The notes under the pieces: generated by a model
The model's database searches: none
Told to the model about the DNA's origin: nothing
Seen by the model: the letters and a program-made list of their open reading frames with translations, nothing else
Made by a program: the position numbers and the translations under genes
Assembly (NCBI GenBank): GCA_028751875.1
Contig: CM054140.1
Coordinates: 22,937,524-23,001,523, forward strand
Source of the DNA: Rapana venosa
Lineage: Eukaryota; Mollusca; Gastropoda; Neogastropoda; Muricidae
Direction of reading: 5' to 3'
Length of the DNA: 64,000 nucleotides
In this document: piece by piece, positions 59,101 through 64,000 of the stretch
Position numbering within the stretch: position 1 is the first letter of the stretch
How the letters are laid out: every line of letters begins with the position of its first letter

Positions 59101-62100
59101 TCAGACCTGTGTAAAAACAATAAAGATAAGTACTAAAGGTAGTATTCTAGCCATTGCAATGCATTCCGAACTGCATACTTATAAAGAAATAACTTTATTT
59201 TGATCAAATTGATCAAGTCCTTGACTCACTGTTCAATTCAACCCGCTGTTGTTAACTTGGCAAAATGTTCGCACACTTCGAATCAAAATAGTTCTAAACA
59301 AAATAATCATAAAATCAACATCAAACTACTTAGATTTGACGTAGAAATGACTTAGTAATCGATTGTTAAAGTCTATAATGGATTACTTATCGAGTAGTGG
59401 CAGCAGTTTTGTCAAATTCACATCGGTTTCAACATTGCTCAAAGCCATAGCTGAAGTTTGCTCTGTGTAGAAATGGCCAATCAGAGGTGTTAAATAAAGC
59501 CAGGGGGCCTTCTCCCTGAGCCTCCTTTTGCCTAAAGGTGGTTGTCTTCTTTTAGCTGATTGGCTAAGCTTTCGATTGCTTCCCTGTAAGCTTGGTAATG
59601 TTCAAAGAACGATAACAAAGTATCTATTTGAAATTTTTTAATGCTTTGTTCGGTGACATAATTTTTATCGCATTAAGGTTGTAACCCATGAAAATAAAGT
59701 ATTAACTTTCAGCTTTCTATTTTTTATCATTAATAATGTTTTGGTGGTTGTAAGAGTGAGCCCTCACGGTATTTCTACAACACTGAAATTTCACTGATTG
59801 TGGAGAAATGCCAATTTTTTGCCGTTTTTCGTGATTTTTGGCTTAGCGCTACATATTCACATATGCATAAAAGTATTAAAACTCATTAATGATGCAGTAG
59901 AAGTCGAGTTATAAGCGTTTGAAAACGGTAACTGAATCATATTTTCCTAGGGTGCGTGGTAGAGTTGCGCAGTGCTGCCGCTACCTAAATTTGGTCTATG
60001 GCAGACCATGATTAAATACTTTCGTTTGTTACTAGGATCATTATTATGCTGTTTAGTGTTGTAAAACATTTTCCTGTTGAGAAGAAAGAAATATTAAAAA
60101 AAAAAATTATCCCTTGCAGTATGTACTTTTATCTATGCTGCTAAATAGTGGGAGGCTTGCAAAGATGAGCATGGAAGATGATTTTGTTGGTGGCTTTTTT
60201 TTCCCTACTTGACATTGACAACAAAAAATCTACCTGTTTACATTAAAAAAAAAAAAAATCAAGATGGCCAGTTGAGGCCATGCTTAGCGGGTATAGTGAT
60301 AAGCACCATGGTGTGCCACATTTGAACACTGGAAGAAGAATCATTCTAGCATGTGTGTGGAAGCCTGGGGAGAGTTAATACAAGCTGAGGCATTGGGACA
60401 TCCCTGCGCATCAGCTGGCTGCTTATAATTTTTAGCAGCTACACAAAATAAAAAGTTCCCACAAGCGAGTGCTGTGGGCTCATTGGAAAGATGGGGACTA
60501 CACAGTCAAGCTTCTCCACTTTATGGATGTGAGTTTGAGATTGCTGCTCAAATTACTTGACCAATGCTGCAGGTGTCTGCTGTGTCTCTCGGGTCCAGTT
60601 GACGGCGGGATATAATAGTAACTGTAGTGTAAGCGTAGAGAGTACTTAACCCTTTCAAGTAGTCTCAAAGCACATTTACTTCCATAGCAGTTATTATTGC
60701 ATCATCATTATCATTGATCATCATGCAATAATTAAAAAAATTGCCTATGATTTGGTGGCCCCAGTTACTCTGGTTTAATGGTATTCTCCAATTCAATTTC
60801 CTCATTTTTAATGCATGAAAGGAGTTTGTGTCAAACCGACTCAATCTGGCTCTGTAACTGAGCTAATAATGTTGTTTGTAGGGGGCATAGTAGGTAGTGT
60901 CCTGGGTATGTTAGCTCAGAACAGGCACCACTGAACACAAAGTAACCTAGCAGCAGTGCAGGGCCCTTCTGGTTGGTGGCCCTTTGGTGGCATGACATTG
61001 ATGAGCTGCCTGTGGATTTTCCTTGTAATTGCCCTTCATGGAATGATTAAAGTATTTTTGACTTGACTTTCGACTATGAGGTTGCAATATAACATATCTG
61101 GGTATGGTTGGCTTTTGCTGAGAGATTGAGGTGAGCAGCATAGGTAAGTTTCCTCAGTGGGACAGCCTCAGGAATCAGTTTAAAAGTCAAGTCTCAAATT
61201 TACTGAAGAATTAGTGGACTTCTTTTGTGCCAGCATGCCTTTTGAAAAATCACATTGTTAGAAAAAGATTCAAGATGTGGCACTACCATTGTATACAATC
61301 AGTTAACACTAGGGAAGCAACTCCTTGCTAAGGGGAATGCCTAATGGTTGGGGTTGATCTAATGGCATAAGTTGTTTATATTTGATTGAACTTTGTATAC
61401 CATTAAACAAAAACCAACTCAACTGTGCTGTAGCTAGGCATACAGTACATCATCTTGTGATGTCAAGACTGCTGTAGCCATAGCTACAGTACACTTCCAA
61501 TAAGTTAATTAATATGAAGTAATTCTGTGCATATTATTTGATCATGGCGGGAAAAATACTGTTGCAGAAATTGAGCGGCTGGAAAAAGGAGATGACAGAA
61601 AAGACAGCCGATCAATTGCATTCATAGATGTTCATCCCAACCAACCACAGAATGCTGGACTCAGAGTCAGAATACCAATTCAGGAATTTCCCAGGGTAAT
61701 GTCACTGTCAAATCTGTTTTAAGTTACAAGTTTAAATATTTGAGTTATGTGGATAGTTTAATTGATTCCTTTAGTTTAACTGGCTGGGAAATTTTTCCCT
61801 AAAGCTGAAGGGTGTTAAAAGAAGGAAGATCTGGACTAAAATCAATTGTAATAGAGATAAAACTACATGTCTTTTAAAAGGAGAGTGTAATATATGAATG
61901 GCATTTATCAAGAAATTTTTTTTTTAAAGTTCAGTTTAAATATTTTAGTGTATTTGTCCCTGCTTCTGCCACTGTGCTGATGTGTGATACCTTTCTTTTT
62001 TGGGGGGGGGGGGGGTTCTACTTTTCAAATTCCTGAAAAGTCATGCAGGAAGTTGAAGGTTTTATGATGTAAATCTGTATCAACTTGAAAATGAGATCCA

Positions 62101-63785
62101 GATTGAAAAGGCTGCTAAGGAGGGAAGATGAGTTAGAGTATGTGCATTGTGCCATTTATTGTGTGTTAATTGATCTCTTTGATCTGTTGATAATTGCCTT
62201 TTTGTTGTTGAGAAATGTCTGAAGGTGTGTTTGTCTTTTATTCACAGTTCAACTTTGTTGGAAAACTGCTGGGTCCAAAAGGAAACACACTGAAGCGTCT
62301 GCAAGAAGAAACGGGCTGCAAAATGGCGATCTTGGGAAAAGGGTCCATGAGAGACAAAGCAAAGGTTAGTTGTTTTACTCATTTGTGTTCAGTAGGTTTG
62401 TTGTACCATGTAGGAAATAAAATTTTAGCACCACACTTCTTTTGGTAACTTAAATTTGTTTTTTCTGCAGGTAGGATTTCATGTAGGTTTTCTTTTCTCC
62501 TTATGCTTTTTGTATTGATGAAAAGTTATAGACCTTATCTTTTTAGCCCAGAATAATAATAATAATGTATGGAATTTATATAGCGCTGAATCTTGTAAAG
62601 CAACAAATCAAAGCGCTCAAATACTGATCAGTTATTATTTTAATTTAATTAATTAATTTTTTATATTATGTTATGCATAGCTTTATGTTTACAAATTTTT
62701 AAATAGTTGGGCAGCCTTCTGTTTTTGATTTTCCTGTTTTATATTGTACTAATGTCTGTTATTGGAGATTGAACTACATGAAAACATAATATATTTCTTT
62801 TCACATGATTGTAATTCTCGATGTGAAAGTAGTATTGTATAGACTGAAAGATTGAAGTGCCTAAACTTTTATTTTCAGGAAGAAGAAATGCGGAAAGAAG
62901 GAGGAAAAAAGTATGCTCACCTGAATGATGAATTGCATGTGTACGTTGAGGCCCAAGCAGAAATGACAGATGCCTACAGAAGATTAGCACATGCAGTATC
63001 GGAGCTAAAGAAATTCTTGGTCCCCGTAAGTAACATCATTTTGTAGTTAAAACTTGTTTTGAAAGAAGGTGCATGTTTTTGTTTTTATTTGTAAGGTTAT
63101 GTGGCTAGGTGGTACATGTATACTCATGTCGTACTTTGTGAAAAACTTGGGACAGGAATAAAGAATGATAAATCATTTCAATGCTGGATAGTGTCATTGT
63201 ACTTGTATATTGTAGCTGTATTGCATATGTAATTGTTAATTTTTCTTGCTTCAGTTTTATTTCCAAATATGGTAGTATTGGTTTTCTATATAAGACTAAA
63301 GAATTAAAAACAGTTACAGGGAAGCAACTCGATGTGAAAGGAAATAAATGATCTAACGCCACGAGTAGTTTTCGTTTGACTGCATTTCAGTTTGTTTTTT
63401 TTTAAAAAGAAAAAAAGGAAAACGTTAAAGCGAGAGCTATGGCACATCGTTTTGTGACATTAAGACTACCATAGCTCTTGCTCCAGTCAGTCAACATCTT
63501 TTTCTCCTTCCCTTCCCTGTGAGATCTAGATTTTCCTCTGTCTTTTTCCTTCATCTTTATTGATTTATTCATTTTATTTTATGTGTTGAATCATGTGATT
63601 TGAGTAAGTGAATGATTCTGCAGGATGCCAACGATGATATCCGTCAGCAGCAGATGCAGGAAATGATGTACCTTGGTGGGGAAGGTGGCCGTGGAGGCAG
63701 AGGTGGATTCCGTGGTGGCCGGGGTGGACCAGCTGGCCGGTATGTGAACACGTTGGATGATGTGGAAACAGGAGAAAGCCAGTGA
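56166..63785 (+). CDS. KHDRBS: STAR-family KH-domain RNA-binding protein (Sam68/KHDRBS-like)
   Basis: Exons 56166-56256, 61568-61695, 62248-62364, 62879-63025 and 63624-63785 join in phase at GT-AG sites (645 nt, 214 residues). Residues 1-30 ([20 protein letters not shown]) resemble the Qua1 dimerisation helix. Residues about 58-161 are a KH domain with the [13 protein letters not shown] signature (GPKG loop 82-85), KRLQEETG and [16 protein letters not shown]. Residues 179-200 form an RGG box ([14 protein letters not shown]). STAR proteins bind bipartite U/A-rich RNA and regulate splicing, mostly in the nucleus. Family members run to about 350-440 residues, with a Tyr-rich C-terminal tail and nuclear signal. 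Here the frame closes soon after the RGG box ([13 protein letters not shown], stop), and CG|GTATGT at 63738-63743 is an ideal donor inside that exon. The last residues may be read-through into an intron, with more exons beyond the window. KHDRBS1/2/3 cannot be told apart. Confidence 0.9.
57808..58097 (-). mobile_element. S1-family SINE, minus strand
   Basis: The reverse complement runs from the S1 3' end (GGATAATGGAATAAGCACTT at 57829) to the B-box-like region (GGGGATCGAACCTGGGTCGT near 58068). The A-box end is missing. Confidence 0.8.
58222..58299. repeat. 39-bp direct repeat, two copies
   Basis: CAGTCTGCTTCAGAAAGTGT followed by TGACAGATTGTCTTTCTGT occurs twice in tandem, essentially identical. 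39 is divisible by three, so the frame reads [11 protein letters not shown] twice. No gene context supports coding. Confidence 0.85.
58602..58720 (-). repeat. S1 SINE 3' fragment
   Basis: The reverse complement of the S1 end: ATTCTTTTAATATGAGGATA, GCACTCATGTTCTT, CACCATGTGTATGCAGTTTT. Truncated after about 110 bp. Confidence 0.7.
61696..62247 (+). other. Intron 2 of the KHDRBS-like gene
   Basis: Begins GTAATG and ends TTCACAG. AT-rich, with a poly-G run near 62002-62014. Nothing else was recognised. Confidence 0.8.
62365..63623 (+). other. Introns 3 and 4 of the KHDRBS-like gene
   Basis: Intron 3 (62365-62878) carries a LINE/SINE tail fragment at 62561-62630. Intron 4 (63026-63623) contains unique AT-rich DNA with a possible inverted repeat near 63430-63480 (AGAGCTATGGCACATCG / ACCATAGCTCTTGCT). 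No exons were seen. Confidence 0.75.
62561..62630 (-). repeat. LINE/SINE 3' tail fragment
   Basis: AAT repeats followed by GTATGGAATTTATATAGCGC and TGAATCTTGTAAAGCAACAA, then AAGCGCTC. Reverse complement of a GAGCGC...GCGCTATATAAATTCC-(ATT)n tail, nearly identical to 43089-43160. Confidence 0.65.
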
Positions 63786-64000
63786 CTTTTTGAATAAAGG
63801 CACAAGATTTAAACCGGTGATTCTGTTATACCTAGTTAGGCACAGATCAAAAATAGATATAGGAGCAGTTTCTCAATCTCTTCTCACCTCCCTCCTCTGC
63901 TATTCTATGGTTTTATTTACCTAATAATTAGGTGAATGGTGTCCTAAAGAGTAATGGTATTGAAAAGAGTTTCTGGCTTGAAGATGTGTAAAAACCGACA
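63786..64000 (+). other. 3' flank of the KHDRBS-like exon 5
   Basis: AATAAA at 63793-63798 lies only 8 bases after the TGA. That is either a very short 3' UTR signal or chance sequence in an intron starting at 63740. The window ends before this can be resolved. Confidence 0.45.

Larger units (their letters stand above)
56257..61567 (+). other. Intron 1 of the KHDRBS-like gene (5.3 kb)
   Basis: Starts GTGAGC and ends TGTTGCAG. It contains minus-strand S1 SINE pieces (57808-58097, 58602-58720), a 39-bp direct repeat (58222-58299) and a CA-rich patch (about 58960-59000). An unusual CCAAT-box-containing segment lies at 59470-59600. No other exon was recognised. Confidence 0.8.

Overview
This is animal nuclear DNA. 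Protein-coding genes are split into short exons with GT-AG introns. The space between is filled with tRNA-headed SINEs, non-LTR retrotransposon (LINE) fragments, CT/GT microsatellites and long poly-C/poly-G runs. The repeat style and the two recognisable proteins fit a lophotrochozoan, most likely a gastropod mollusc. That placement is inference: nothing in the window names the species.

Two genes are secure, both on the + strand. The first is ornithine decarboxylase (ODC), with ten coding exons between 8894 and 20914. They join in phase to a 467-residue protein with a complete active-site set. A probable non-coding first exon and promoter lie near 2660-2849, and a 3' UTR of up to about 1.3 kb ends near 22.2 kb. 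The second is a STAR-family RNA-binding protein of the Sam68/KHDRBS type, with five exons from 56166 to 63785 or beyond. It has an N-terminal dimerisation segment, a KH domain and an RGG box. ODC makes putrescine, and the STAR protein is expected to act on pre-mRNA. Their proximity does not suggest a shared pathway.

Between them (22.2-55.7 kb) the sequence is mostly repeats. Copies of one RTE-like LINE sit at 24.69-26.53 kb and 54.38-55.28 kb, and a related minus-strand fragment at 37.45-37.83 kb. An L2/CR1-like LINE 3' end is at 34.31-35.14 kb. A two-exon block at 31.5-33.25 kb is duplicated at 33.25-36.0 kb and may be a small unidentified gene. A degenerate tandem array with a unit of about 3.6-4.1 kb fills 38.57-49.85 kb. 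A T-rich, 3'UTR-like stretch follows to 51.75 kb. An orphan exon candidate is at 37224-37306.

At least four tRNA-headed SINE families occur: S1 (GGACGGGATAGCCTAGTGGT head), S2 (GGGACGGGATAGCTCAGTGG head), S3 (GGCACCGTGGTCGAGTGG head) and S4 (TAGCTGAGTGGTTACAG head). A 1.07-kb piggyBac-like element with TTAA ends lies in ODC intron 4. A minisatellite of about 31 bp, over 1 kb long, lies in the long first ODC intron.

The observations most worth checking are: the S3 SINE pair that match base for base over 188 bp, each in its own target-site duplication; the piggyBac-like element; the 11-kb tandem array; the duplicated exon block; a hairpin motif linked to GT repeats; and the ambiguous 3' end of the KHDRBS gene. 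No prokaryote-type system, CRISPR array, rRNA or intact tRNA gene was seen.
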